A stretch of DNA of 64,000 bases, taken from positions 62,001 to 126,000 of the forward strand of contig OZ247499.1 of NCBI GenBank assembly GCA_965233625.1. The letters run 5' to 3'. Positions 27,204 to 35,295 of this stretch are shown in pieces; the stretch's first letter is position 1; the number at the start of each line of letters is the position of its first letter. The position numbers and the translations under genes were made by a program. The DNA is from G965233625 sp965233625. Its GTDB lineage: Bacteria > Planctomycetota > Planctomycetia > Pirellulales > Pirellulaceae. The notes beneath the pieces were generated by a model. It was not told the origin of the DNA. It saw only the letters and a program-made list of their open reading frames with translations, and searched no databases.

Positions 27204-27245
27204 GATGCGGCGTCCATGATGTGGCGTCTGTGATGTGGCGGTTTT
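27204..27245. repeat. Three degenerate 14-bp tandem repeats before the cupin gene
   Basis: Units GATGCGGCGTCCAT (27204-27217), GATGTGGCGTCTGT (27218-27231) and GATGTGGCGGTTTT (27232-27245) fill the gap between the HEAT-like gene stop and the cupin start. On the minus strand the repeats carry CATC/CATG steps just before the true ATG, so no clear ribosome site remains. Confidence 0.7.
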
Positions 27246-27246
27246 A

Positions 27247-28428
27247 TTAACTATCCTGCGGTTCTTGCTCATCCACATTGCCAGGTGAAAGTTCCGGGAA
27301 CAGCAGGAAGGAATCTTCCACCGCCTGCGGGTCGAGCTTCTTCAGGTCTTCCAGCCGCTTTTTGGCGTTGGGCAACGGGCAGACGCGTAAGAAGTTAACC
27401 ACCGGCGTGCGTGCCCAGTTGGTCTTCGGGTCGGCCTTTTTGAAAACTTCCACCAGGCGATCCATGCTCTCCCAGTCTTCCCAGCGGGCAAGATCAGGAA
27501 TAATCATATCGGCCAGTTGCGGCCGGTCCAGCAGATGCCGCAGGGCTTTGACAAGCTGTTTGCGGGGGATGCGGTCGGTTTCGGTGCCGTGAAAACGGAT
27601 CGCCATCACGGCGGAGTAACATTGCGTGTAGCCGACTTCCTGATTGGCCAGATACAACTGCTCAATCAGCGGCAGCCCTGCGGAGCCTTTCAGCGTCAGA
27701 TAGCAGGCGATCAACGCATCCAGCCCTTTACGTTGATCGGTGTCACCCGCTTTGAGCCACTTTTCAAGCAAAGGGATATCTTCCGGCTGACCGCACACAC
27801 CCAACAAAGTGAAATAAAGACGCCGCCGCGATAGATCTACTTCGGACTGCATTAGCTGGGTAAGAAGTTTCTGGCGATCAATTTTATCGCCCAATGCGGC
27901 AACCGCCTGGTAGGGCGCCTTGGCGAATTCTTCGTAGGCGTCCTGGGCGATGAGCTTGTCTTCGTCGTAAAGAAACGGAAGAAAGTACGCGAGCCGGTCG
28001 GCGCCATCCGCCGGGGCGCGATCGAGCGACTTGATGTATTCGACCGCCGCTTTGCTAACTTTCACAGGCGTCTGCCATTGAAGCTCCTCCTCACCGTCGG
28101 CGATCAACAGATACTGCTGCCCGATTTTGCCGCGGTCATACATAAAGGCTTCAATCATCGCGCCGCTCTTAATAGGCGTGGCGCCGGCTAAGTAGTCCGC
28201 GGCGATGAATTGGGCAGGAGGCGAAGGCATGGCGCCCGGCGGGCCAGCCTGTAATTTGGGCGGCCGGGTCAAAGCTGCAATTACCGCAGCTTGCGCCTCC
28301 TGCAATTGTTCAGCCAGCGGTGGTCGTACCGGCGTGCAGAACGGGCACGCAACACTTGCCGTGGCACTGGCCAGGAAGAGCCAGATGGCGGTGATATAAC
28401 GAACCGGCAGGTAGCGGAAGAGTTTCAT
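27247..28428 (-). CDS. Exported HEAT-like repeat protein
   Basis: From the ATG at 28428 this is a 393-residue protein; the longer frame would need a TTG at 28446. It has a signal peptide (YITAIWLFLASATASVA) followed at once by CPFC, a two-Cys motif at the start of the mature chain. The second half is helical, with HEAT/armadillo-like units (EDIPLLEKWLKAG, AGLPLIEQLYLA, LVKALRHLLDRPQLADMI), indicating a protein-interaction solenoid. No enzyme motif is visible. Such CPFC-plus-repeat exported proteins occur in planctomycetes without known function. The cupin gene follows 43 bp downstream. Confidence 0.75.
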   Translation of the reverse strand: MKLFRYLPVRYITAIWLFLASATASVACPFCTPVRPPLAEQLQEAQAAVIAALTRPPKLQAGPPGAMPSPPAQFIAADYLAGATPIKSGAMIEAFMYDRGKIGQQYLLIADGEEELQWQTPVKVSKAAVEYIKSLDRAPADGADRLAYFLPFLYDEDKLIAQDAYEEFAKAPYQAVAALGDKIDRQKLLTQLMQSEVDLSRRRLYFTLLGVCGQPEDIPLLEKWLKAGDTDQRKGLDALIACYLTLKGSAGLPLIEQLYLANQEVGYTQCYSAVMAIRFHGTETDRIPRKQLVKALRHLLDRPQLADMIIPDLARWEDWESMDRLVEVFKKADPKTNWARTPVVNFLRVCPLPNAKKRLEDLKKLDPQAVEDSFLLFPELSPGNVDEQEPQDS

Positions 28429-28633
28429 AGCACTTTGAAGGCTCAATGGTTATCGCTCGGATATTCACCTTATATCGTAACCGCCAAAGCTGGCCGAGAC
28501 GTAATTCCGGGTTGCTGGCTGGAAATGTATTTGCAGTGATTTTTCGTCGTGTGACGGGGCGCCCGGTAGTTACGTGCTTTGCGTAGTTTGCCACATTAAT
28601 TTGGTCAGTGCCGCAGACCGGGAATAGAAACGC

Positions 28634-28694
28634 GGGGTTCAACTTCGTATAATCCCAGCGGTTTATACGGGAATGTTGAACCCCCAATGGGGGG
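28634..28694 (+). promoter_or_regulatory. Long interrupted palindrome and competing hairpin in the STAS-Sel1 leader
   Basis: GGGGTTCAAC (28634-28643) pairs with GTTGAACCCC (28675-28684), and inside it CGTATA (28646-28651) pairs with TATACG (28664-28669). This gives a 16-bp interrupted stem around a 12-nt loop. The right-hand CCCCC (28681-28685) can instead pair with the G-run at 28689-28694 across AAT. The two structures exclude each other. The element lies about 90 bp before the STAS-Sel1 start. It could be an operator palindrome or an RNA switch. The rest of the 28429-28782 gap shows nothing else. Confidence 0.5.
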
Positions 28695-28782
28695 CAATTC
28701 CTGGGTGGCAGTAAAAAAAGCTGGCAACTGTTGGGCGGGGTTGCCTAATTATTTCCCAAATAGCGTAAAGGTGGAAGTGAAG

Positions 28783-29562
28783 ATGACTGCTAGCTCTCTC
28801 ACAACAACCGTCAAAAGCGGCGTCCTGGTTGCATGTTTCGAGTCAAAGTCACTGGATGAACTCTCAGAAACACTGGTGAACGGCGCCAGACTGCGGGCTG
28901 TGGCAGAACAGGCGCCGGATGGTCGCATGCTGCTGGACTTTCAGCATGTGGAGTTTCTCGATTCGTCGATGCTGGGCCAGTTGTTCGCCCTGCGGAAACA
29001 CTGTGGCGCCCGCAACATTGTGGTGAAGGCCTGCGGGCTTTCGGAAAATCTGCAAAAGCTGTTCGAAATCGTACGTCTCGTCGACTTTGTCGAGATCTAC
29101 GAGAATGTCGAAGAGGGCATCCAGAAGTTCGAGAAGCCTGCACCATCGGCTGAGAAGCCAGCGGCGGACATTGCCGCACTGCAAAACGCCGCAGAACAGG
29201 GCGATGCCGAAGCCTGTTTTGAATTGGCGTCGCACTACGAAGATGGCCACGGCGTTGAGCAGTCACCCGCCAAAGCGCTGGAGTATTATCAGAAAGCCGC
29301 CGATGCCGGTCTGGCTGCCGCACAGTACCGCGTAGGTCTTGCACATGCGTACGGAATCGAAACGCAGCAGGACTACGACGAGGCTATTAAGTGGTACACG
29401 CCGGCAGCGGAGCAGGGCCACCGCGAGGCGCAATACGCGTTGGGAATGGCCTATCAGTACGATCTGGTCAAAAACGATGAACCCGGCGCCGCCGCACGCT
29501 GGTACGGTCTGGCCGCAGACCAGGGGCACAAGATGGCCAAGGAAGAACTGAAACGCTGTTAG
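28783..29562 (+). CDS. STAS domain fused to Sel1-like repeats
   Basis: This 259-residue protein joins two interaction modules. Residues 1 to about 115 form a STAS (anti-sigma antagonist-like) domain: DGRMLLDFQHVEFLDSSMLG contains the D-S-S loop where SpoIIAA-type proteins are phosphorylated, then LFALRKHCGARNIVVKACG. After a Pro/Ala linker there are three Sel1-type TPR-like repeats (DAEACFELASHYEDGHGV, AAQYRVGLAHAYG, EAQYALGMAYQYDL). The ATG at 28783 has AGGTGG upstream; the open frame back to 28687 overlaps the hairpin and is rejected. A role in a partner-switching signal pathway is inferred. No cognate kinase or phosphatase is adjacent. Confidence 0.88.
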   Translation: MTASSLTTTVKSGVLVACFESKSLDELSETLVNGARLRAVAEQAPDGRMLLDFQHVEFLDSSMLGQLFALRKHCGARNIVVKACGLSENLQKLFEIVRLVDFVEIYENVEEGIQKFEKPAPSAEKPAADIAALQNAAEQGDAEACFELASHYEDGHGVEQSPAKALEYYQKAADAGLAAAQYRVGLAHAYGIETQQDYDEAIKWYTPAAEQGHREAQYALGMAYQYDLVKNDEPGAAARWYGLAADQGHKMAKEELKRC

Positions 29563-29576
29563 TCCAACGACCAGCA

Positions 29577-29614
29577 GGCGAAGGTTGCAATTGCACCTTC
29601 GCCCTGTTTCTTTC
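29577..29614 (+). terminator. Rho-independent terminator after the STAS-Sel1 gene
   Basis: GGCGAAGGT (29577-29585) and ACCTTCGCC (29595-29603) form a perfect 9-bp stem with a 9-nt loop, followed by CTGTTTCTTT. It starts 14 bp after the stop codon. Confidence 0.8.
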
Positions 29615-29646
29615 CAAGATGATAGCGCCGATTACCTAGCCGGTGA

Positions 29647-31125
29647 TCAGCTACTGGCAGGATCTTTACCACCAGTCCACGGCCCGCCGTACTTCATATA
29701 GTCCGGGTCACGCAGCGTGCTGCCGTAGTCGCCGGCTGACCAGCCTGGGATGTGCTTGGGTTTTGCCCGGGAGGCAGACATCGCTTCCCACTTCTTCGCC
29801 CAGCCTGGATCCGTTGTTGAAATCTCGCGGTTCTCGCCGTCGAGGAAGAAAACTTTACCTTCGCGATAGCTCTGTGCTCCAAGGTTCACCACGGCCATAG
29901 CGGCGGCGCCGAGGTCTGGCGGGTTGTTGCACTTCATCTGGTCGCCTGCTTCGCACGCGTCGAGCCAGTTAGCGAAGTGCGCGAGTGTTGTGTTTTCAAC
30001 AGGCTTCGTGGCAATGCGTTCCTGCTGCTGACGTACATGTGTCACAGGGCCGCGTTCGGGGATGAAGTCAAAGCCATCAAACGATTCGCCGTTGCCAAAG
30101 GTAAAGGTGCCAAAGTGCCCGCGAATCAACTGATTCACGCGTGACTCCTGATTGCACATGGTGGCCGTCACCAGTCCCTGCACGCCTTCGTTGAAGTCAG
30201 CGACAACGGTTGCCACATCGGGCACGTCGCGGCCGTCGTACTCGAGATACAAGCCGCCGGCGCCGGTGACACGACCTGGCAGCCGCAGGCCCGTCGCTTT
30301 CAACATAGATGTGGTGCGGTGCACAAAAAGGTCCGTAAACATGCCGCTGCCAAACGGCCAGAACCGGCGCCATTGCTTGTAGACTTCGCGGTCGAAGGGC
30401 ATCTCAGGAGCCAGGTCGTCTTCGACGCCCAACCACCGTTTCCAGTCGATCGTTTTGGGCGTCATATCCTTTTCAAGTTTGTAATAACGCCACTGCCCCA
30501 TATCGCTGTTGCGGAAGTACTCAGTCTGAAAACCGAGGACTTTGCCGAGCTTGCCTTTCTGCAACAACGCGCGAACTTCGTCCCAGACGGGGAGGCTGGT
30601 CGATTGCACGCCCACCTGCATGACCTTGCCGCTTTCTTTCCAGTGCTTTTCGACGCTGAAGGCTTCTTCCACGGTTTTGGTCATCGGCTTTTCGCAATAG
30701 ACGTGCAGGCCCGCCTTCAGGGCGTCGACCGTCTGCCGGTGATGCCAATGGTCGGGCGTGCCGATGCAAACGGCGTCGAGATTTTCTTTCTCGATCATTT
30801 CGCCGTAGTCCACGTAACGATTGGGTTCTGTGCCTGTGCTTGCCTTGATATAGTCCGCAACTTTGTTTCGCTGCGTCTGGTAGACTTCGGCCACGCCGAC
30901 CAGGTCGATCTTGCGGCCTGCTGCGTGTAACTTGCACAGCGACTTTACGTGGGCGCCAAAACCACGGCCGCCAGGGCCGATAAAACCGATGCGCATCCGC
31001 TCGTTCGCCGCCGCTGCTGCCTTGGCTCTTTGTGTTGCAAGTCCCACGACGGAAGCCGCCGCCGCGGCGCCTGCAGATTGCTGTAAGAACTTGCGGCGTG
31101 ACGAAGCTGGTTGCTGCTGACTCAT
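29647..31125 (-). CDS. Tat-exported Gfo/Idh/MocA family oxidoreductase
   Basis: This is an NAD(P)-dependent sugar or cyclitol dehydrogenase-like protein of 492 residues. A twin-arginine signal is clear: SRRKFLQQSAGAAAAASVVG. The Rossmann segment is MRIGFIGPGGRGFGAHV, followed by CIGTPDHWHHRQTVDALKAG and the family EKP motif in HVYCEKPMTKTVEEA. The C-terminal half is the substrate-binding alpha/beta domain. Export with bound cofactor fits the Tat route. Planctomycetes carry many such paralogues, and the sugar substrate cannot be inferred. It stands alone, with no operon partner. Confidence 0.93.
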   Translation of the reverse strand: MSQQQPASSRRKFLQQSAGAAAAASVVGLATQRAKAAAAANERMRIGFIGPGGRGFGAHVKSLCKLHAAGRKIDLVGVAEVYQTQRNKVADYIKASTGTEPNRYVDYGEMIEKENLDAVCIGTPDHWHHRQTVDALKAGLHVYCEKPMTKTVEEAFSVEKHWKESGKVMQVGVQSTSLPVWDEVRALLQKGKLGKVLGFQTEYFRNSDMGQWRYYKLEKDMTPKTIDWKRWLGVEDDLAPEMPFDREVYKQWRRFWPFGSGMFTDLFVHRTTSMLKATGLRLPGRVTGAGGLYLEYDGRDVPDVATVVADFNEGVQGLVTATMCNQESRVNQLIRGHFGTFTFGNGESFDGFDFIPERGPVTHVRQQQERIATKPVENTTLAHFANWLDACEAGDQMKCNNPPDLGAAAMAVVNLGAQSYREGKVFFLDGENREISTTDPGWAKKWEAMSASRAKPKHIPGWSAGDYGSTLRDPDYMKYGGPWTGGKDPASS

Positions 31126-31218
31126 GCTGGATCTCTATTTGGTGTTAAAGGTTGCGGCGGTTGCTGCCGGGTGAAAACGGATTGGCGATTATAACTACGA
31201 ACGGCAGGAACTCTCTAG

Positions 31219-32823
31219 TTACGCCGTATCGCAGATGCTTTCGATTAGACGGTCCAGCACCTTATCATCGGTTTTCGGATTGAAAATGACGGCCTTCCAG
31301 GCAGGGAGCCGGACACCGTGCGGGCAATAGCCGACGGACGTTGTGAAGCTTAACCGGGCGTCGATGGCGGGGTTCATGGCGGCTTCGCGTTTATCATACA
31401 GGCGGCGGATCTCAGCGAAGTATTGCTGGCGGTGTTCCTCGTCTAATTCACCGGCCACCAGCTGCGCGAAGATCTTCTTGGCGTCGCGTCCTTTTGGCAG
31501 CACCCACCAGCAGACCTGCGGTCCCGGTGTGCCAGGGTTGAGCACTTTGCAGAAATCCAGTTCTTCGATCCGCTCTTTCAAGCGTTGTGCCTTTTCCATC
31601 GCATCAGCGATCAACAGCCGGTAGCCGTTTAGGCCAATCCCATTCAGCGACGCCATGACTGCAAACGGACCGATCGCCGGACGTGAGCACTCAAGCGTGA
31701 ACAACGCCGGATCGTGGCGGAAGTCGGCATCGGAAAAATACGGCACCTCATCCAGAGAACGTGTCAGCTGCCGCAGATCCTCCCGGCGCCGCACGATGAA
31801 CGCACTGGATGGATAGTGGCCCCATCCCATCTTGTGAAAGTCCAGCGTGACTGAATCTGCAAACTGAAAACCGAAGGCCTGCTCCCGGTTGGCCGCAATC
31901 AACTGCAGCGTCTGTGGGCTAAAGCCAATTGCATTCGCCTCCAGGTCGTAGTCTGTGAAGAAGCAACTGATCCAGCCCACTGCCGCATCTACATGTAGGT
32001 GCGGGCGGACGGCGTCGTATTGTTGTGCCTTGCGGGTGATCAGTTCGTCGATGGCTTTGATGTCGTCGATGCCAAACGCGTCGGTCGTTCCGAAGGTGGC
32101 GATGATAAAGGCAACCAGTGCGCCGGAAGTGTAAAGTTCGTCGAGCTTGGCCTCCAGATTGTCGAGGCGCATCGACATCTTCTCGTCCGTTGGCACGACA
32201 TGCAGGTTCTTCACGCCCATGCCCAGCCAGCCCGCGACGGTGGCGTTGGAGTAGTGTCCCGCTTCAGAAACGATGCCGGTCACAGGCTGTTGCGGCAGGC
32301 CGTTCTGCATGGCGCCAGGAGCGACCTTCTCAATGCCCAGTTTGCCGCCGTACACGTTGGAGATGGTGCCCCCCATCGTAAAGACGCCCCACGGAGATTC
32401 CGTGTGATAAAAGATGAGGTTCGCCAGGGCGGTGATCGATTTCACCTCCAGTTCATTCGATCGCAGGCAGTATTTGTCGGTGCACAGATTGGGGTTCTTC
32501 AGCAGAGCCGCAATGGCGCCGATCAGCGAAGCGTAGTTCGGCGGGCCTTTTACATTCTCTAAATGAAGGTTCGATTGCCATGAATCGGTTCCCCAGAAAA
32601 ATGGAAAGATCGCGTCGCGGGCGTCTTTCAAATTGCCGGGTATGGTGTGAATTTCCGGATTGGCCTGTGCCGTTTCGTAATTCCTGGACATCAGCATGCC
32701 GGGCGGCAGCGATATCTCCGCCACGTGCGCCGATAGCAGTTCGTCAAAGATACCGCGGAGCATCTCGCTATCGCAGGCGAAAAACTGCTCGAGAAGTTCA
32801 CGTTTCACCGAATCCATATTCAT
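31219..32823 (-). CDS. Group II pyridoxal-phosphate-dependent decarboxylase
   Basis: This PLP enzyme of 534 residues belongs to the glutamate/aspartate/aromatic amino-acid decarboxylase group. Visible family features are WGVFTMGGTISNVYGGKLG, the cofactor-pairing HLHVDAAVGW, and the Schiff-base Lys in VTLDFHKMGWGHYPSSAF. PHPVS-type recognition motifs of tyrosine decarboxylase are not evident, so the substrate is open; aspartate or glutamate are candidates. It begins 6 bp after the stop of the DUF1569-like gene, suggesting coupled expression. No transporter or acid-resistance genes are adjacent. Confidence 0.88.
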   Translation of the reverse strand: MNMDSVKRELLEQFFACDSEMLRGIFDELLSAHVAEISLPPGMLMSRNYETAQANPEIHTIPGNLKDARDAIFPFFWGTDSWQSNLHLENVKGPPNYASLIGAIAALLKNPNLCTDKYCLRSNELEVKSITALANLIFYHTESPWGVFTMGGTISNVYGGKLGIEKVAPGAMQNGLPQQPVTGIVSEAGHYSNATVAGWLGMGVKNLHVVPTDEKMSMRLDNLEAKLDELYTSGALVAFIIATFGTTDAFGIDDIKAIDELITRKAQQYDAVRPHLHVDAAVGWISCFFTDYDLEANAIGFSPQTLQLIAANREQAFGFQFADSVTLDFHKMGWGHYPSSAFIVRRREDLRQLTRSLDEVPYFSDADFRHDPALFTLECSRPAIGPFAVMASLNGIGLNGYRLLIADAMEKAQRLKERIEELDFCKVLNPGTPGPQVCWWVLPKGRDAKKIFAQLVAGELDEEHRQQYFAEIRRLYDKREAAMNPAIDARLSFTTSVGYCPHGVRLPAWKAVIFNPKTDDKVLDRLIESICDTA

Positions 32824-32829
32824 GGTTGC

Positions 32830-33333
32830 TCAATCCGTGTTTTCAGAAACCGCTGATCCGTCGAGCACAAAGCTAAAGTGCATCGCCGCGTGATTACAGT
32901 GCAGCCGGTCCCACTGCGGACCCGTCAACCGTCCGAAGATGGGATGTGGCGCCAGTCGTGTTGCGCCGCGGTACTTCTCGTATCCGCGGGCAAGCGTGTC
33001 CAGACCGTCGGCAGTGCTGACCGGGGCGTCGGATTCAAGCACATCGGCCATGCCTGCGGGCGCCTTAAAGCCGGAAGGCATACTCTGGTTGATGATCCGC
33101 CGCTTCAGTAACCAGCCCAACAGCCGTAGGCGCCAGGGCGCGCGGTAATCGATGCCATCGACAGAAAAGCTGAACGCGCGGCCAAGATGTTCCAGGATCT
33201 GCCCCAGACTCCAGTTGCCCGTTAGCGTCAGGTTGTCCAGGGCCGCCAGTCTTCTGGCTTCGATCAATATCTCGCCGGGTTCTTCAAAAACAACCGCGCG
33301 TCGCTGTGTCTTTGACTTCTGCGATTCAGTCAT
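32830..33333 (-). CDS. DinB-superfamily DUF1569-like protein
   Basis: This protein has 167 residues from the ATG at 33333; the frame is open to 33405, but that region holds the upstream terminator. It looks like a four-helix-bundle DinB relative of the DUF1569 type. NWSLGQILEHLGRAFSFSVDG is near the first conserved His, and WDRLHCNHAAMHFSFVLD at the C-terminus carries two more His positioned to bind a metal. The molecular function of this family is not established; DinB relatives include thiol transferases. It precedes the PLP decarboxylase by 6 bp. Confidence 0.8.
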   Translation of the reverse strand: MTESQKSKTQRRAVVFEEPGEILIEARRLAALDNLTLTGNWSLGQILEHLGRAFSFSVDGIDYRAPWRLRLLGWLLKRRIINQSMPSGFKAPAGMADVLESDAPVSTADGLDTLARGYEKYRGATRLAPHPIFGRLTGPQWDRLHCNHAAMHFSFVLDGSAVSENTD

Positions 33334-33370
33334 GGGACGGTCTGGTGGTGCACTAATTACCCGGGACAGC

Positions 33371-33410
33371 AAACAAAAAGGGTGAGCCTTCTGAAGAAAG
33401 CCCACCCTTT
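33371..33410 (-). terminator. Rho-independent terminator after the Cys/His-rich lipoprotein gene
   Basis: AAAGGGTG (33377-33384) and CACCCTTT (33403-33410) form the main stem, extended by further GC pairing with one mismatch. On the minus strand it is followed by TTTTTGTTT (33371-33379). It ends the transcript of the gene at 33465-34118. Confidence 0.85.
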
Positions 33411-33464
33411 GATTGTAGGAATAATTGGCGGTGGATGTTCAGCACCGCCAGATGCCGTATTGTT

Positions 33465-34118
33465 TTACGGTCCCAGTGGTGGTGGGTTTGGCGCCAGGAA
33501 GTCGCGTGGTGCACGCGTAGTGTAGTACGGGTAGGCGACCTGACCGGTTGGTGGTCCTGATGGGCCTACATATGGGCCCGTGTAAGGACCGGCTTCACGA
33601 TGACGTGCAAACAGGCCTCCCAGGCCGCAACCGCCAGGGCCGCACATTCCGCAGCGTCCTAGCAGGCACCCAGGCTTAAGGCAGCCTAACAAGCCACCGT
33701 GACCGCATGCACCGTGACCGCATGCACCGTGACCGCATGCACCGTGACCGCATGCACCTGGACCACAAACGCCGTGGCCGCATGCACCGTGACCGTGAAA
33801 CGCACCATGTCCGTGGAACAGGCCGTGTCCGTGCAGTCCGCAGCCGCCTGCGCCGCAGGAGCTTTTGCACGACTGGCAGGTTGCACAGCCCGAATCAGGG
33901 CAGCCGCAGGATGGTTCGCTGCAACCTGAAGTGCAGGATGCCCCTGCGCAAGATGCGCTTTCGCACGAAGGCGATGCACATGCTGGTTCCGTGTAATCGC
34001 ACTGCTGTGCGCATGAAATGTCATCGCAGCAGGAGGCTGAAGGGTGCAGTACGCGGCAACCAGTGGCGCTGCCGAGGAGGCACAACGCAACCGCGCAGAG
34101 AAGATAGGCGCGTTTCAT
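33465..34118 (-). CDS. Cys/His/Gly-rich repeat protein, probable exported lipoprotein
   Basis: This is a 217-residue low-complexity protein. The N-terminus (MKRAYLLCAVALCLLGSATGC) looks like a signal with a loose lipobox, Cys21 being the likely lipidated residue. A Cys/Ser/Ala-rich region follows (CCDD, CAQQC, CATCQSC). Next is a His/Gly/Cys repeat region with HGHG units and four exact GHGAC pentads, and finally a Pro/Gly/Tyr-rich tail (YTGPYVGPSGPPTGQ). The Cys and His density would suit metal binding or disulfide cross-linking at the cell surface; this is inference. AAGGA precedes the ATG, and a strong terminator follows, so this is a genuine single-gene unit. Confidence 0.8.
   Translation of the reverse strand: MKRAYLLCAVALCLLGSATGCRVLHPSASCCDDISCAQQCDYTEPACASPSCESASCAGASCTSGCSEPSCGCPDSGCATCQSCKSSCGAGGCGLHGHGLFHGHGAFHGHGACGHGVCGPGACGHGACGHGACGHGACGHGGLLGCLKPGCLLGRCGMCGPGGCGLGGLFARHREAGPYTGPYVGPSGPPTGQVAYPYYTTRAPRDFLAPNPPPLGP
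33696..33755 (-). repeat. Four perfect 15-bp tandem repeats in coding DNA
   Basis: The 15-bp unit ACCGTGACCGCATGC is repeated four times without mismatch, encoding successive GHGAC pentads. A degenerate fifth copy lies about 30 bp further. Perfect identity suggests recent expansion by slippage or unequal recombination. Confidence 0.9.
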
Positions 34119-34450
34119 TGGTGGAAGTCCTTTTCCATTTCGTCTGGGTCACGCAATCACGCGGGCCGGGCGAGAGCGTTCTGCGCTTCTCGGCGGCAAC
34201 GGGTGAAAGGAGGCCGTTGCGGCGCGGGAGCCGCGGGGCCATTCAGTTAAAGAGGTGCGGGAAACCAACAACGCAAAATCACGCGCAGTCGATCATTACT
34301 GTCATCGGCGGAGTAACCGTGAAAATCCAGCAATTCACGATGGCTGTGCTATTCCACCCGCGATTCAATTCGTTGTTCCTTGCGACATCTGCTTTCGCCC
34401 CTACTGTGGCAATAAGGTGTGCGGATTGAGCAGACTTTCCCGTATGTGTT

Positions 34451-34543
34451 GAAAACCTGGAGTTTTCCTACACCAACCCATGTGCCCATGCCGATGGGTA
34501 CAAGACGACAGTCCCCGCTGTCGAAGACGCCCTGATTTGCGTC
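34451..34543 (+). promoter_or_regulatory. Run of four small hairpins before the HlyIII gene
   Basis: Successive inverted repeats are GAAAAC/GTTTTC (34451-34467), ACCCAT/ATGGGT (34476-34499), CGACAG/CTGTCG (34506-34523) and GACGC/GCGTC (34526-34543). They end 50 bp before the PAQR/HlyIII start and could form a structured 5' leader. No known riboswitch motif was recognised. The rest of the 34119-34592 gap shows only AGGA before the divergent lipoprotein gene. Confidence 0.35.
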
Positions 34544-34592
34544 GACAACCAGCTTCAATGTTTTGCATCCCCGGAAGATCGCGAGACCGGTT

Positions 34593-35264
34593 ATGAGTCA
34601 ACAGGCGGAATACTCAACGGAAATCATTGATCTGCGTTGCAGCCCGGAAGAGGTGGTCAACACCGTCACGCACGGGATTGGCTGCGTTCTCGCCATCCTG
34701 GGCATGCTGGTGCTGATGCCGCCGCTGTTGATCAGCGGAACCTGGGAGCAGGTGCTTGGCGCCTTTGCATTTTGCAGCACGATGATTGCGGTCTATGCCG
34801 CGTCCACGCTCTCGCATGGTGTGACGGAACCGAAGATGCGCAGAATTTACCGCATCTGGGATCAGGGACTTATTTACCTGCTTATCGCAGGATCGTACAC
34901 GCCCTTCACACTTCAGTTCGTGACAGGCCCGTGGAAGATGGGCCTGCTGCTGCTTGTATGGTCGATCGCGATTGCGGGATTTCTTTCGAAGATCGTATTC
35001 ACCCACCGCATCTATGGTGTGTCGGTGGTGGTGTACGTGCTGTTGGGCTGGATCGGCGCGATGCCTGGCGCCAATATCTTCAGCCAGTTTCCTGAGGGCG
35101 CCTTCTACCTGGTGCTCGGCGGAGGCGTCTGTTACTCAGCAGGGGTCGCATTCCTGCTGATCGATAAGAAGTCGCTACACTTTCACGCCATCTGGCATCT
35201 CTGCGTGATGGGCGGCAGCGCCTGCCACTTTGCCGCCGTGTACCTGTACGTCACACCGGCGTAG
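34593..35264 (+). CDS. HlyIII/PAQR family membrane protein
   Basis: This is a seven-helix membrane protein of 223 residues from the ATG at 34593. Diagnostic motifs are all present: EEVVNTVTHGIG at the N-terminus, AASTLSHGV, WDQGLIYLLIAGSYTPF, and HFHAIWHLCVMGGSACHF at the C-terminus. The His and Asp residues in these segments form the zinc site of PAQR receptors and related bacterial proteins. Despite the hemolysin III name, bacterial members are thought to act in membrane or lipid homeostasis. The frame is open to 34563, but homology begins after MSQQ. It is convergent with the next gene. Confidence 0.94.
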   Translation: MSQQAEYSTEIIDLRCSPEEVVNTVTHGIGCVLAILGMLVLMPPLLISGTWEQVLGAFAFCSTMIAVYAASTLSHGVTEPKMRRIYRIWDQGLIYLLIAGSYTPFTLQFVTGPWKMGLLLLVWSIAIAGFLSKIVFTHRIYGVSVVVYVLLGWIGAMPGANIFSQFPEGAFYLVLGGGVCYSAGVAFLLIDKKSLHFHAIWHLCVMGGSACHFAAVYLYVTPA

Positions 35265-35265
35265 C

Positions 35266-35284
35266 AAAACCGCCGGTTGCGGTT
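35266..35284 (-). terminator. Short terminator-like hairpin between convergent genes
   Basis: AACCGC (35268-35273) pairs with GCGGTT (35279-35284). On the minus strand the stem is followed by four T residues (the final two overlap the stem). It would end transcription of the 35296-36204 gene; the stem is short, so confidence is moderate. Confidence 0.45.
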
Positions 35285-35295
35285 GTCCCGCGTTA

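Noticed and set aside
33696..33755. Regular short direct repeats resembling a CRISPR-like array
   Set aside because: The 15-bp units are contiguous without spacers and encode GHGAC pentads in a protein.
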